Source of the DNA: Acholeplasmataceae bacterium
GTDB lineage: Bacteria > Bacillota_I > Bacilli_A > Acholeplasmatales > Acholeplasmataceae
Direction of reading: 5' to 3'
DNA: 43,107 nucleotides
Assembly (NCBI GenBank): GCA_028690555.1
Contig: JAQVBA010000003.1
Location: 1 to 43,107 of the forward strand
Under the pieces are notes generated by a model. The model saw nothing but the letters and a program-made list of their open reading frames with translations, had not been told where the DNA came from and did not search any database. Positions 18,990 to 29,504 of the stretch are shown in pieces. Made by a program: the position numbers and the translations under genes. The stretch's first letter is position 1. Every line of letters starts with the position of its first letter.

Positions 18990-19768
18990 AGCGCCTCCAA
19001 AAGTTTTTTATCTTCAGGTTTTTGTCGTACTAATTCATTGAATATTGCAAGTTCAAATGGTAACTCTAGATGCGAAGATTTAAGAAGATCTTCCTCTTTA
19101 AAGACATCTTTGGGTAATCCTTCTAATATGACTTTTCCGTCTTTTAAGACGATTAAATGATCGCTTTGTGCAGCAAATGAAAGATCATGCGTAATCGTAA
19201 TAATCGTTTTGTTTAAATGTTTATTTAAATGTTTAATCAATTCAATAATTTCTAATGTTCCTTCGGGATCTAACATAGAGGTTGCTTCATCCAAAATTAA
19301 TATATCTTGTTCCATTGCTAGGGCACCGGCGATTGCTACTCTTTGTTTTTGACCACCAGACAGTTGATGTGGTTCTTTGTCTAAAAAATCTTCCATGTTC
19401 ACTAATTTTGCATATTGCATAATCTTTTGTTTCATTTCATCATGTGGTATGCATTGATTTTCTAAACCAAAAGCGATGTCATGTTTAACGGTGACACCTA
19501 CAAATTGATTATCTGGATTTTGAAACACTATACCAATCTTTTTTCTGATTTTTGATAAGTTTTCTTCATTAAGCACTAATCCATCAATTGTTATTGAACC
19601 TTTAGATGGAGATAGTAAACCTACCATAAGCTTTGATAAGGTTGATTTACCAGAACCATTATGGCCTAATATCGACGTCCAAGACCCTTTATCTATGTCT
19701 AAAGATACTTCAGATAAAGCATCATCACGTCTGTTATATGAAAAGCTAACGCCTTCTATTTTTATCAT
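18965..19768 (-). CDS. ecfA1: ECF transporter ATPase A1
   Basis: GHNGSGKSTLSKLMVGLL; LSGGQKQRVAIAGALAMEQDILILDEATSMLDP. Confidence 0.95.
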   Translation of the reverse strand: MIKIEGVSFSYNRRDDALSEVSLDIDKGSWTSILGHNGSGKSTLSKLMVGLLSPSKGSITIDGLVLNEENLSKIRKKIGIVFQNPDNQFVGVTVKHDIAFGLENQCIPHDEMKQKIMQYAKLVNMEDFLDKEPHQLSGGQKQRVAIAGALAMEQDILILDEATSMLDPEGTLEIIELIKHLNKHLNKTIITITHDLSFAAQSDHLIVLKDGKVILEGLPKDVFKEEDLLKSSHLELPFELAIFNELVRQKPEDKKLLEALWAYNSKM

Positions 19769-19985
19769 GAGTTCACCTACATTTCGTACCTTAGTATTAT
19801 ATCATGTAAAGGCTTATTTTATAAAGTGATACAGCGTTAAATCCAAAAAACTCCTTAAAAAGTATTAACAAAGTTAAATGAATTGATTTAAACGCATATC
19901 TCAAATTTTAAAGTGGGTAAATAAGTGGCTTTTTGTAAGTAAATTATTTATAATAACTATAGCATTCAAAATTAGGAGAGATAAA

Positions 19986-20297
19986 ATGGTCATTCATTTA
20001 ACAAAAGAAAATTTTAAAAATATCGTATTAGACACTGATAAACCCGTATTAGTTGAATTTTGGGCAACCTGGTGTTCCCCTTGTCAACGCTTAGCACCAA
20101 TTTTGGAAGACTTAGCTACTGCTGTTCATCCTCATGGTGTTGTCGCAAAACTCGATGTTGATGATCAATATGAAATCGCTGATGAATTTGGCATTATGAA
20201 TATTCCAACCATTATGTTATTCAAAGATGGAAAAATTGAAGATTCTATGCTAGGCATCCATTCGAAAGACACATTAAAATCATTCATGGGACTATGA
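19986..20297 (+). CDS. trxA: thioredoxin
   Basis: VLVEFWATWCSPCQRLAPILEDLA; AGGAGA upstream. Confidence 0.93.
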   Translation: MVIHLTKENFKNIVLDTDKPVLVEFWATWCSPCQRLAPILEDLATAVHPHGVVAKLDVDDQYEIADEFGIMNIPTIMLFKDGKIEDSMLGIHSKDTLKSFMGL

Positions 20298-21163
20298 ACC
20301 AAGTTATTATTATTGGAAAAGGTCCTGCAGGGATATCTGCAGCAATTTACTTAAAACGAGCTGGAATCGATCCAATCGTCATCGGAAAAGATTTGGGTGC
20401 ATTAGGTGATTATAAAAGCACCATAGAAAATTACTATGGTTTTGATCAACCCATTGATGGAAAAAAATTAATCGAAGATGGTATCAAACAAGCATCTTTT
20501 CTTGGTATTCAAATAATAGATGAAACGGTGATTTCAATTAAAGATAACATCGATCATTTTTCTGTCATTACTAAAACAAGTAATTTGCAATCAGAAACAG
20601 TATTGCTTGCAACCGGAAAAACGAGAGAAAATCTTTCGATCCCTGGCTATCGAAAATTTAAAGGAAAAGGCATTTCGATGTGTGCTACTTGTGATGGCTA
20701 TTTTTATCGAAAGAAAAAAATTGGCATTGTGGGTTGTGGCCATTACATGAAGCATGAACTTGAATACTTAAGTCGTATGACAAAAGATATCACAGTATTT
20801 ACTCACGGGAATGAACTCGATGAGGATTTAGGATTTCCAATCATTAAAGAACCCATTCTTGAATTTGGTGGTATCGATAAAATTTCTTATGTGAAAACAA
20901 AAAATGGTACTCATGAAGTTGATGGGTTATTCATCGCCTTAGGAGCACCAAGTTCTATAGAATTTGCAAATCAACTTGGTTTGATCGTTGAAAAAGGAAA
21001 CTTGATAATCAATCAAGAATACCAAACAAATGTTCCTGGAATATTCGCTGCTGGAGACATAACGGGTGGGAAACTTCAAATCGCAAAAGCGGTTTACGAT
21101 GGTATGGAAGTTGCTGATTATATTTATAAATATTTAAAATTTAAAAAGACGAAAACGGCCTAA
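20294..21163 (+). CDS. thioredoxin reductase-like FAD/disulfide oxidoreductase (atypical nucleotide domain)
   Basis: FAD motifs GKGPAGISAAIYLKRAG and AAGDITGGKLQIAKAVYDG; redox CATCDG; 4-bp overlap with trxA. Confidence 0.85.
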   Translation: MNQVIIIGKGPAGISAAIYLKRAGIDPIVIGKDLGALGDYKSTIENYYGFDQPIDGKKLIEDGIKQASFLGIQIIDETVISIKDNIDHFSVITKTSNLQSETVLLATGKTRENLSIPGYRKFKGKGISMCATCDGYFYRKKKIGIVGCGHYMKHELEYLSRMTKDITVFTHGNELDEDLGFPIIKEPILEFGGIDKISYVKTKNGTHEVDGLFIALGAPSSIEFANQLGLIVEKGNLIINQEYQTNVPGIFAAGDITGGKLQIAKAVYDGMEVADYIYKYLKFKKTKTA

Positions 21164-21177
21164 ATAGGCCGTTTTTT
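21151..21177 (+). terminator. intrinsic terminator overlapping the stop of the trxB-like gene
   Basis: AAAACGGCCTAAATAGGCCGTTTTTT. Confidence 0.85.
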
Positions 21178-22867
21178 ATAGTTTTGAATCATCAACTGAA
21201 TCGAGATATGCTCGAATTGGTTTCACAATTTCTTTAACAGTTCCCTTAACGAATGGGTTCTTCAGATTTGCAGATTTTAATAATCCTAAGAAACTCTTTG
21301 ATCCTCCAAGTTTACATAAAGCTAAGTAGCTATCCAATGCTTCTTTTCTATTGGCTTGATGCTTAATCCAATATTGGAATGCACAAACTTGAGCGAGTGT
21401 GTAATCAATATAATAGAATGGAGAGGCAAATATATGACCTTGTCTAAACCAGTAAGTTCCTTTTTCCATAAATAGATCATCACCATAATCTTTAAATGGA
21501 AGATATTTCTTTTCTAGTTTTCGCCATAACGCTTTTCTTTCATCAGGTGTTAACTTTGGATTTTCATATACGCCATGTTGGAATTCATCCACTAATACAC
21601 CATATGGCAAGAATGATATAGCTCCAGCTAAATGATTAAATTTATATTTAGCGGTATCTTCTAGAAAGAAATTATCAATCCAAGGCCAAGCTAAGAATTC
21701 CATACTCATTGAATGAATTTCTGCAGCTTCCATGGTTGGCCAACGATATTCTGGTAACAAATTTCTACTGGAGAATACTTGAAAAGCATGTCCTGCTTCA
21801 TGAGTTAATACATCGACATCGTGTGATGTACCATTAAAATTCGCGAAAATAAATGGTGCATTATAATCTGGTAAGAATGTGCAATAACCGCCACCTTGTT
21901 TACCTGGTTTGCTATCTAAATCAAGTAATTCATGCTCTAACATAAATTCAAAGAATTCATGGGTTGCTGGAGACATCTCTTGATACATTTTACGTGCGCG
22001 CTCCACTTGCCATGCCCGATCTCCCTTTGGTGTTGGGTTACCAGATAAGAAAGATAACGCTAAATCATATGATTTTGGATGTTCAATGTGAAGGCGTTTC
22101 GCTTTTCTTTCGGTCAGTTCATTGACAAGAGGTACGATATCTTCAAAGATTTGATCGCGATAATTCTTAACATCTTTAGCATTATAATCAGTACGTCCAA
22201 AACGATCATAACCCATTTGAACAAAGTTTTCATAACCTAATTTTTTAGCCATACGATCTCTAAGTTTTACCATATCATCATAGATACGATCAAACTTTTC
22301 TTCGTTGTCAGCAAAGAATTTAGACACAACAAGTTGTGCACGATGTCTTGTTTCACGATCTTTATGTGTCACAAATGGTGCCATTTGGCTTAAATTATAA
22401 GTCCCACCATCAAATTCGATTTTTGCAGAAGCAACCAATTTTCCATATTCGGTAGATAATTTGTTTTCTTGTTGTAAGTCTTCAATGATTTCAGGTTTAA
22501 AGACTTTCAATGATAATTCAGCACGTTCAAAAAGAAGCGAACCTAATTCTTCTTCTAATGTTTTACGATGCTTTGATTTCAAGAGTTTTTCAGTAAACAT
22601 TTGTTCATACTGACGTAAGTATGGCATGTTTTCATCAAAAAACTCTTGCTCTTTTTCGTAGAATTCATCCGTTGTATTGATTGAATTACGAATACCTACA
22701 AGTTGAGCTTGTGTTCCAAGTGAATCATTTAGCTTAAAATAGGCGTGAATTGCTTCTAACTCTTCTTCAAATGTTTTATTTGATCCTACGATTTCAAGCA
22801 ATTTTTCTAATTCTTGCTTTACGGCATCAAGATTTGGCCGTTCATACTTAAATTCTGAAAATTTCAT
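21176..22867 (-). CDS. M3 family oligoendopeptidase
   Basis: DVLTHEAGHAFQVFSSR zinc-binding HEXXH motif; M3 fold-like length and context. Confidence 0.93.
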   Translation of the reverse strand: MKFSEFKYERPNLDAVKQELEKLLEIVGSNKTFEEELEAIHAYFKLNDSLGTQAQLVGIRNSINTTDEFYEKEQEFFDENMPYLRQYEQMFTEKLLKSKHRKTLEEELGSLLFERAELSLKVFKPEIIEDLQQENKLSTEYGKLVASAKIEFDGGTYNLSQMAPFVTHKDRETRHRAQLVVSKFFADNEEKFDRIYDDMVKLRDRMAKKLGYENFVQMGYDRFGRTDYNAKDVKNYRDQIFEDIVPLVNELTERKAKRLHIEHPKSYDLALSFLSGNPTPKGDRAWQVERARKMYQEMSPATHEFFEFMLEHELLDLDSKPGKQGGGYCTFLPDYNAPFIFANFNGTSHDVDVLTHEAGHAFQVFSSRNLLPEYRWPTMEAAEIHSMSMEFLAWPWIDNFFLEDTAKYKFNHLAGAISFLPYGVLVDEFQHGVYENPKLTPDERKALWRKLEKKYLPFKDYGDDLFMEKGTYWFRQGHIFASPFYYIDYTLAQVCAFQYWIKHQANRKEALDSYLALCKLGGSKSFLGLLKSANLKNPFVKGTVKEIVKPIRAYLDSVDDSKL

Positions 22868-23010
22868 CTGATATACCTGCTTTCTCTTAGTGTTATTATA
22901 CTATGTTTACCCGTGAAATAACAACCTTCTATATACCTCAAATCAGCATAGAACCTCTTAAATTAAAAATTTAATTGTGATATAATAAGTGCGTATCAAG
23001 GAGGCATATA

Positions 23011-23604
23011 ATGAATTATAGAGAAATGAAAGATCGTGCAAAAGCACAATTAAAAGTAAGATATTGGTATGTTTTTCTCCTTACATTAATCGTAGGAATT
23101 ATTTCAGGAGCAAGTATACCTTTGATTATCGGTTTATTAATTATGGGTCCTTTGACCGTTGGATTATCCTATGCATTAATCCACGTGGTCGAAAATCCAA
23201 ATGGTAGTGATAATTATGAACTATTGTTTGAAGGTTTTAAACAAAGTTTTGTCACATCCTTCTTAGCAATTTTATTGGTTCGCTTATTTACATTTCTTTG
23301 GTCACTCTTATTTGTAATTCCAGGAATTATTAAAGGACTTTCTTATAGCATGACAAGTTTTATTATCGCTGAAAACCCAATGATAGATCCAATGGATGCA
23401 ATTGCGAAAAGCCAAGAGCTGATGCGAGGACATAAATTTGAACTATTTATGCTTCATCTAAGTTTTATTGGATGGTATTTGCTTGGAATCATTACATTTG
23501 GAATCGGATTATTCTTTATTATCCCTTACGTTCAAACAGCCATTGCAAATTTCTATGTAGAACTACGTGGTAAAAAAATAATTGATGCATTGATTGAAGA
23601 ATAA
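23011..23604 (+). CDS. DUF975-type integral membrane protein
   Basis: MNYREMKDRAKAQLKVRYW start and multi-TM helices. Confidence 0.75.
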   Translation: MNYREMKDRAKAQLKVRYWYVFLLTLIVGIISGASIPLIIGLLIMGPLTVGLSYALIHVVENPNGSDNYELLFEGFKQSFVTSFLAILLVRLFTFLWSLLFVIPGIIKGLSYSMTSFIIAENPMIDPMDAIAKSQELMRGHKFELFMLHLSFIGWYLLGIITFGIGLFFIIPYVQTAIANFYVELRGKKIIDALIEE

Positions 23605-23612
23605 TGATAAAA

Positions 23613-23638
23613 AAACAAGCCAAGCTGGCTTGTTTTAT
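23613..23638. terminator. bidirectional terminator
   Basis: AAAAACAAGCCAAGCTGGCTTGTTTTATTTTT. Confidence 0.8.
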
Positions 23639-23644
23639 TTTTAA

Positions 23645-24001
23645 TTAAACAAATTCGATAATTGCCATTGGCGCAGCATCGCCACGTCTTGGCACAGTTT
23701 TGATAATACGTGTATATCCGCCTTCGCGATCTTTATAGCGTGGTCCAAGTTCAGAAAAGAGTTTTTGAAGGGCAGTTTGTCCTTCTTTTACTTCCTCAAA
23801 TCGAACGGTTTCAGCTGCAAGTCTACGTGCACTAAGTGAACCGTCTTTTGCAAGTGTAACCATGCGTTCTGCAATTTTTCTAAGTTCCTTAGCTTTTGCT
23901 TCCGTAGTGACAATACGTTCGTTGATAATAATATCTGTTACGAGGTCACGAAAGAGCGCTTTTCTTTGATCGCTTGTGCGTCTAAGTCTACTATAAGCCA
24001 T
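23645..24001 (-). CDS. rplQ: 50S ribosomal protein L17
   Basis: [25 protein letters not shown]. Confidence 0.98.
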   Translation of the reverse strand: MAYSRLRRTSDQRKALFRDLVTDIIINERIVTTEAKAKELRKIAERMVTLAKDGSLSARRLAAETVRFEEVKEGQTALQKLFSELGPRYKDREGGYTRIIKTVPRRGDAAPMAIIEFV

Positions 24002-24004
24002 GAT

Positions 24005-24994
24005 TTACTCCTTCTCTTCTTCATCTAAATGAAATTTAGATTCTTTATTCGATGTGTTTTCAAATTCTAAACCATGTTCAGCAAGTTTTTCTTTCAATTC
24101 TTTGAAAGATTTTCTTCCTAAACTACGGAAACGCATGACATCTTCTTCAGTCAAACGAATAATTTGAGCAACTGTATAAATACCTGAGCGCTTTAAACTA
24201 TTGAATAAGCGAACAGATAAATCGAGTTGTTCAATCTTCATTTCAAGTTTCTTATTTGCTGGTTCCTCTTCTTGTTCATAAATGAAATTAGACGAAGATG
24301 CTTGTTCACTGATTTCAACAATCACGCTGAAATAGTCAATAAGCATTTTTGATGCGAGTGCAAGTGCATCTTTCGCTTCGATTGCCCCGTTTGTTTCAAT
24401 ATCAAGCGTGAGTTCATCAGCATCTCCTCTTGTCTTTTCAACATGATAAGACACGCGAGTCACCGGTGTGAAAATAGAATCGATGGGGATAACGCTTTTT
24501 TCATTTTTGCTATAAGTCTTGTTACGATCTGCATTCACATAACCAATACCACGGCGTACAGAAACAATCATTTGGAGTCTTCCATTTTCAGAAAGATTTG
24601 CAATTTCTTGCTCCGGATTGATGATTTCAACACCATCGACATGATTAAAATCAGCTGCGGTTATTTTACCTGGTCCAACAGCATAGAGTTCAAGTTTTTG
24701 TTCAAAGTCAGAATCTGATGATTCAACTTGGAAAATAACCTTTTTTAAATTTAATACGATACCCATGACGTCTTCAAATACGCCATCGATGGTCGAAAAC
24801 TCATGCTCAACACCATCAATTTTAACATTGACAATGGCAGCCCCTGGAAGTGATGACAATAACACACGTCTCAGTGCGTTGCCAAGTGTAATCCCATAAC
24901 CTCTTTCTAAAGGGCGAATGACAAAACGACCTTTATTACCGTCAACAGATATTTCTTCTACTGCAGTTGGTTTTTCAAACTTTAAGTCTTTCAC
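24005..24994 (-). CDS. rpoA: RNA polymerase alpha subunit
   Basis: FVIRPLERGYGITLGNALRRVLLSSLPGAAI; C-terminal SVRLFNSLKRSGI...LGRKSFKELKEKL. Confidence 0.98.
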   Translation of the reverse strand: MKDLKFEKPTAVEEISVDGNKGRFVIRPLERGYGITLGNALRRVLLSSLPGAAIVNVKIDGVEHEFSTIDGVFEDVMGIVLNLKKVIFQVESSDSDFEQKLELYAVGPGKITAADFNHVDGVEIINPEQEIANLSENGRLQMIVSVRRGIGYVNADRNKTYSKNEKSVIPIDSIFTPVTRVSYHVEKTRGDADELTLDIETNGAIEAKDALALASKMLIDYFSVIVEISEQASSSNFIYEQEEEPANKKLEMKIEQLDLSVRLFNSLKRSGIYTVAQIIRLTEEDVMRFRSLGRKSFKELKEKLAEHGLEFENTSNKESKFHLDEEEKE

Positions 24995-25013
24995 TAGTTA
25001 CCCCTCCTTAAGA

Positions 25014-25400
25014 TTATCCACGCGGACGTTTTGGTGGTCTGCATCCATTGTGTGGTACTGGTGTGACATCCTTGATTGCTGTGATTTCTAAGCCAGCTGC
25101 TTGAAGCGAACGAATTGCTGCTTCGCGGCCTGGACCTGGACCCTTAACGGATACTTCAACTTTAATCATTCCATTATCCATTGCAGTTTTTGCAACAGCT
25201 TCAGCTGACATTTGCGCTGCATATGGTGTTGATTTTCTACTACCCTTGAAGCCTAACGCACCTGCGCTGCTCCAAGCAATCGCATTACCATCGACATCAG
25301 TGATTGTAACGATTGTGTTGTTAAATGTTGTATGGATATGTGCTACACCAAGGGGAATATTCTTTCTAACCTTACGTTTAGTTGTCTTTTTACGTGCCAT
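25014..25400 (-). CDS. rpsK: 30S ribosomal protein S11
   Basis: [30 protein letters not shown]. Confidence 0.98.
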   Translation of the reverse strand: MARKKTTKRKVRKNIPLGVAHIHTTFNNTIVTITDVDGNAIAWSSAGALGFKGSRKSTPYAAQMSAEAVAKTAMDNGMIKVEVSVKGPGPGREAAIRSLQAAGLEITAIKDVTPVPHNGCRPPKRPRG

Positions 25401-25413
25401 GATCTATTCCTCC

Positions 25414-25779
25414 TTACTTCTTCTTACCAGTGATTGCCTTTGGTTTACCTTTACGTGTACGTGCATTATTGCGCGTGTTTTGTCCACGAACTGGTAATCC
25501 TTTACGATGGCGAATCCCACGGTATGAACCGATTTCCATTAAACGTTTGATGTTAAGAGTCACTTCACGGCGTAAATCACCTTCAGTTACATACTTAACG
25601 ACTTCTGTACGGATACGGTTTAATTCATCTTCAGTTAATGCTTTAACGCGAGTTTCTTCACTCACATTTGCATCCTTTAAAATTTGTTTAGCAGTGGATA
25701 ATCCAATGCCATATACATAAGTTAACGAAACCACGACGCGTTTGTCGCGTGGAATGTCAACGCCTGCTATTCTTGCCAT
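25414..25779 (-). CDS. rpsM: 30S ribosomal protein S13
   Basis: [26 protein letters not shown]. Confidence 0.98.
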   Translation of the reverse strand: MARIAGVDIPRDKRVVVSLTYVYGIGLSTAKQILKDANVSEETRVKALTEDELNRIRTEVVKYVTEGDLRREVTLNIKRLMEIGSYRGIRHRKGLPVRGQNTRNNARTRKGKPKAITGKKK

Positions 25780-25791
25780 AGTTCCTCCCTA

Positions 25792-25908
25792 TTAACCTTG
25801 TCTTTGGTTATGTCTTTTATTTTTCTTATTAATGACGTAGATTTTGCCTTTACGCTTTACGATGATATCGTCTTCACTTCTTTTTTTAACTGACGCTCTT
25901 ACCTTCAT
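25792..25908 (-). CDS. rpmJ: 50S ribosomal protein L36, cysteine-free form
   Basis: Hand translation: [38 protein letters not shown]; position between infA and rpsM; below ORF-track length cutoff. Confidence 0.95.
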   Translation of the reverse strand: MKVRASVKKRSEDDIIVKRKGKIYVINKKNKRHNQRQG

Positions 25909-25920
25909 GTGCGTGCCTCC

Positions 25921-26142
25921 TTATTTACGGCGGTATGTAATTCTACCGCGAGTTAGATCGTATGGTGATAATTCAACCGTTACTTTATCACCAGGTAAAA
26001 TGCGTATGTTATTCATGCGGATTTTACCAGAAACGTGAGCCAATACAATATGGCCATTTTGAATCAGTTCAACTTTGAACTTTGTATTTGGTAGAATTTC
26101 AATTACTCGAGCTTCTACTTCAATTAAATCTTGTCTTGCCAT
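25921..26142 (-). CDS. infA: translation initiation factor IF-1
   Basis: [61 protein letters not shown]. Confidence 0.98.
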   Translation of the reverse strand: MARQDLIEVEARVIEILPNTKFKVELIQNGHIVLAHVSGKIRMNNIRILPGDKVTVELSPYDLTRGRITYRRK

Positions 26143-26146
26143 AGAT

Positions 26147-26905
26147 TCACTCCTTCTTTAGTGTTGTTAATATGTCATATCCAGTCTCAGTAATCACAAT
26201 CATATGCTCAAAATGAGCACTTGGTTTGCGATCTGTTGTTACAGTTGTCCAGTTATCGCTTAAAACCTTGACGCGTTTTGTACCGAGATTAACCATCGGT
26301 TCTACACAAAATGTCATCCCTGGTTTTAAGATTGGACCTTGATTTGGTTTCCCAAAATTTGGAACATATGGCTCTTCATGTAATTCACGTCCGATGCCGT
26401 GACCGGTAAATTCTTCAACGATTCCATAACCATAAGGTTTAACAAATGATTCAATCGCAAAAGAAATATCAGAAACATGATTTCCAGGTTTTGCCTGTTC
26501 TAAACCAACATACAGTGCTTTTTCTGTGACTTCTAATAATTGTTTAATCTCTGGGCTGATTTGACCCACTGCATAGGTTGTCGCTGAATCTGCGTGATAA
26601 CCTTTATAGTTCACGCCGAAATCCAAAGTAATAATATCGCCTTCTTTTAAAACATCTTTTTTAGAAGGGATGCCATGAACAACAACTTCATTAATTGAAG
26701 TACATAATGATCCTGGAAAGCCATGGTAACCCTTAAATGAAGGGGTTGCTCCAAGATTTTGAATAAAATTATAAGCGAGTTCATCGAGCTGAAGCGTAGA
26801 AATACCTGGTTTTACATGTTTTTCTAGCATTTGTCGTGTCAGTTCTAAGATGTGTCCTGCTTCACGCATCAGCTCAATTTCGCGTTGTGATTTAATTTGA
26901 ATCAA
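26147..26905 (-). CDS. map: methionine aminopeptidase type I
   Basis: [44 protein letters not shown]. Confidence 0.97.
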   Translation of the reverse strand: MIQIKSQREIELMREAGHILELTRQMLEKHVKPGISTLQLDELAYNFIQNLGATPSFKGYHGFPGSLCTSINEVVVHGIPSKKDVLKEGDIITLDFGVNYKGYHADSATTYAVGQISPEIKQLLEVTEKALYVGLEQAKPGNHVSDISFAIESFVKPYGYGIVEEFTGHGIGRELHEEPYVPNFGKPNQGPILKPGMTFCVEPMVNLGTKRVKVLSDNWTTVTTDRKPSAHFEHMIVITETGYDILTTLKKE

Positions 26906-26907
26906 AC

Positions 26908-27552
26908 TTACTCACCTAATGCTTTCATAATCAGTGCATTGACTTCTTCAATAGTACCTGTACCATCGATATGAAGCACTGCACCTTTCTTTTCATAGTA
27001 ACCAATCACAGGTTCAGTTTGACTGTAGTACACGCCCAAACGTCTCTTAATGGTTTCTTCCATGTCATCAACGCGTTGGATGAGTTTTCCACCGTCTTTA
27101 TCGCAAATGCCTTCAACTTTTGGTTTTAAATTCGTGACATGATAAACTGCACCACATGTTTCGCACACGCGTCGTCCACCGATTCTTTCAATAATGAGTT
27201 GATCGGGAGCTTTTAAGTTTACCACAGCATCGATTTTAATTTTTGATTCAGCAAGATAACCATCGAGTGCTTTTGCTTGATCTGTGTTTCTTGGAAAGCC
27301 GTCAAGTAAGAATCCGTTTTTTGTATCGTCTTGTAACAAACGATTGTAAACGATGAGGTTTGTGATTTCATCAGGAACAAGTTCCCCACGATCAACATAC
27401 CCTTTTGCTTTCTTCCCAACTTCCGTTTGGTCTTTATAAAGTTCTCTAAAAATGTTTCCAGTGGAAATGTGAGGAATGCCATAATGCTTGCACAAAAGTG
27501 CCGCTGCAGTACCCTTACCTACGCCAGGTGGGCCCATAATAATCATGCGCAT
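26908..27552 (-). CDS. adk: adenylate kinase (Zn-binding LID)
   Basis: [39 protein letters not shown]. Confidence 0.97.
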   Translation of the reverse strand: MRMIIMGPPGVGKGTAAALLCKHYGIPHISTGNIFRELYKDQTEVGKKAKGYVDRGELVPDEITNLIVYNRLLQDDTKNGFLLDGFPRNTDQAKALDGYLAESKIKIDAVVNLKAPDQLIIERIGGRRVCETCGAVYHVTNLKPKVEGICDKDGGKLIQRVDDMEETIKRRLGVYYSQTEPVIGYYEKKGAVLHIDGTGTIEEVNALIMKALGE

Positions 27553-27567
27553 ATTAAATCCTCCTTT

Positions 27568-28875
27568 TTATTTAAAGATACCCGTATACTCTGCTTGAGA
27601 TGCATCTGTTTCAACTTGTTGTGTGGTTTCAATCGCAACCCCAACGATGATGAGTAAACTTGTACCTCCAAGCGTAATCGCTTGTGCTTCGGTGCCTTGA
27701 AAGCCAAATACTATTGCTGTAATAATTGGCATTACAGCTAAGACAACGAGATAAACTGTACCGATAACAGTAATTTTAAATAATAATTTTGCAACAAAAT
27801 CTTTCGTATCTTCACCAGGTCTTACCCCGGGAATATAAGCATTTGATTTTGATAAGTTATTCGCAATTTTCTCAGGATTGATCGTTAAGAATGAATAGAA
27901 GAATGAGAAAATCACAATTAAGATAACAAATAAGATAAACCCAATTGGTTTTTGTGAACTGAAAATATTTTCAATCCATGCTGTCAAGTTGTTACTTGCT
28001 CCAGAAAAGCCAATGATGGATAGTGGAATCGATAAAATCGTTTGAGCAAAGATGACTGGAATCACGCTTGCACTATTAATCTTCATTGGAATATTTGAAT
28101 CAGATTTTCCTTGACGGTTTGCATATTGAACCGGAATCTTACGTGTTGCAATTTGAATATAAACAACACCAAATAGAATTGCGAAATATAATAAGATAAT
28201 CAAGATAAAGAATACAACATCCCATCCTGATGGACCACCAACAATATACTTCGTCCATAATGTTGTCCACATTGCTGGTAAGCTTGTTACAATCCCAGCA
28301 ACAATAAGTAAGGATACACCGTTACCTACGCCTTTTTTAGTGATTAGATCACCAAGCCAAATTGCAAGTGCTGTACCACCCATCATCACTAACGCCATGT
28401 AAATATAGAATACATAACGGAATTGTTCAACCACAGATGCTTCGATTGATGGGATGATGACACTACCATTCACACTAATCCCAATGATTAGTGCAAATCC
28501 TTGGATAAATGCCATAGCTAATGCTGCATAACGTGTAATTTTGTTTAACTTTTGCTTTCCTGTTTCACCTTGTTCACTCCACTCTTTAAACTGTGGAATG
28601 ACCATTTGAAGCATTTGGACTGCAATGGATGCTGTGATATACGGCGAGATACCAAGTGCCATAATTGAGAAGCGTTCAAGAGCTTGACCACTAAAATTAT
28701 TTAGAATGGCAACAAAGCTACCGCTTGCTTCCATGAAGGCCACAATGGATCCGGTGTCAAAAAGTGGTACTGTAATATGACTTAAAATTCTAACAATTAA
28801 CAAGATAAACAATGTGAACGCGATGCGTAGCATCACTGTTTTGTTACTTAGAACTCGTTTAATTCGTAACCACAC
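27568..28875 (-). CDS. secY: preprotein translocase SecY
   Basis: GISPYITASIAVQMLQMVIP; spc operon position. Confidence 0.98.
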   Translation of the reverse strand: MWLRIKRVLSNKTVMLRIAFTLFILLIVRILSHITVPLFDTGSIVAFMEASGSFVAILNNFSGQALERFSIMALGISPYITASIAVQMLQMVIPQFKEWSEQGETGKQKLNKITRYAALAMAFIQGFALIIGISVNGSVIIPSIEASVVEQFRYVFYIYMALVMMGGTALAIWLGDLITKKGVGNGVSLLIVAGIVTSLPAMWTTLWTKYIVGGPSGWDVVFFILIILLYFAILFGVVYIQIATRKIPVQYANRQGKSDSNIPMKINSASVIPVIFAQTILSIPLSIIGFSGASNNLTAWIENIFSSQKPIGFILFVILIVIFSFFYSFLTINPEKIANNLSKSNAYIPGVRPGEDTKDFVAKLLFKITVIGTVYLVVLAVMPIITAIVFGFQGTEAQAITLGGTSLLIIVGVAIETTQQVETDASQAEYTGIFK

Positions 28876-28876
28876 T

Positions 28877-29314
28877 TTAGATCACCTCTACTGTTCCACC
28901 GGCTTGCACGATCGCTTGTTCAGCTGCTTTCGAAAATACGTGGGCTTTGACCGTAAGTTTCTTCTCAAGAGTACCATTTGCAAGTACCTTAACGCCTGAG
29001 TTTAATTTCTTTAAGACATTACGAGCAATTAATGTTTCCGGTGTAATAATTTCGCCGTCATTAAATTGATTTAAATCTTTAAGGTTAATCACAGCGTATT
29101 CCTTGCGATTGACATTCTTGAAGCCTCTTTTAGGGAGTCTTTGGAAGAAAGGAAGCTGTCCACCTTCAAATCCTGGGCGCGTACCGCCACCAGAACGAGC
29201 GAGCTGTCCTTTATTACCTTTACCGGAGGTTTTACCGGTTCCACTACCTGGACCTCTACCAAGGCGTTTCCGATTTTTACGGGCACCTTCAACGGGTTTT
29301 AATTCGTTTAACAT
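28877..29314 (-). CDS. rplO: 50S ribosomal protein L15
   Basis: [28 protein letters not shown]. Confidence 0.98.
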   Translation of the reverse strand: MLNELKPVEGARKNRKRLGRGPGSGTGKTSGKGNKGQLARSGGGTRPGFEGGQLPFFQRLPKRGFKNVNRKEYAVINLKDLNQFNDGEIITPETLIARNVLKKLNSGVKVLANGTLEKKLTVKAHVFSKAAEQAIVQAGGTVEVI

Positions 29315-29324
29315 GGTTGACCTC

Positions 29325-29504
29325 CTACTCTACTTCTTTAATTTCAACTAAGTGTGCAATGGTATTAACCATACCAAGGAGTGCTTCATTTGTCTCCTTA
29401 ACAACCACTTGATGAATCTTTTTTAAACCGAGTGCATGTGCTGTTTTAACTTGATTTGGCTTGCGGCCAATTAAGCTTTTTTTAAGTGTAATTTGAATTT
29501 TCAT
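29325..29504 (-). CDS. rpmD: 50S ribosomal protein L30
   Basis: Hand translation [59 protein letters not shown]; 59 aa, below track cutoff. Confidence 0.96.
   Translation of the reverse strand: MKIQITLKKSLIGRKPNQVKTAHALGLKKIHQVVVKETNEALLGMVNTIAHLVEIKEVE

Noticed and set aside
22958-22976. TTAAATTAAAAATTTAA palindrome before the DUF975 gene
   Set aside because: AT-only inverted repeat overlapping a promoter in an AT-rich genome; too likely by chance to claim an operator.
24443-26038. Several plus-strand ORFs antisense to rpoA/rpsK/rpsM/rpmJ
   Set aside because: Codon-bias shadows of highly conserved ribosomal genes.
25846-26142. Possible missing rpmJ between infA and rpsM
   Set aside because: The gene is present at 25792-25908; it was only absent from the ORF track because of its length cutoff.
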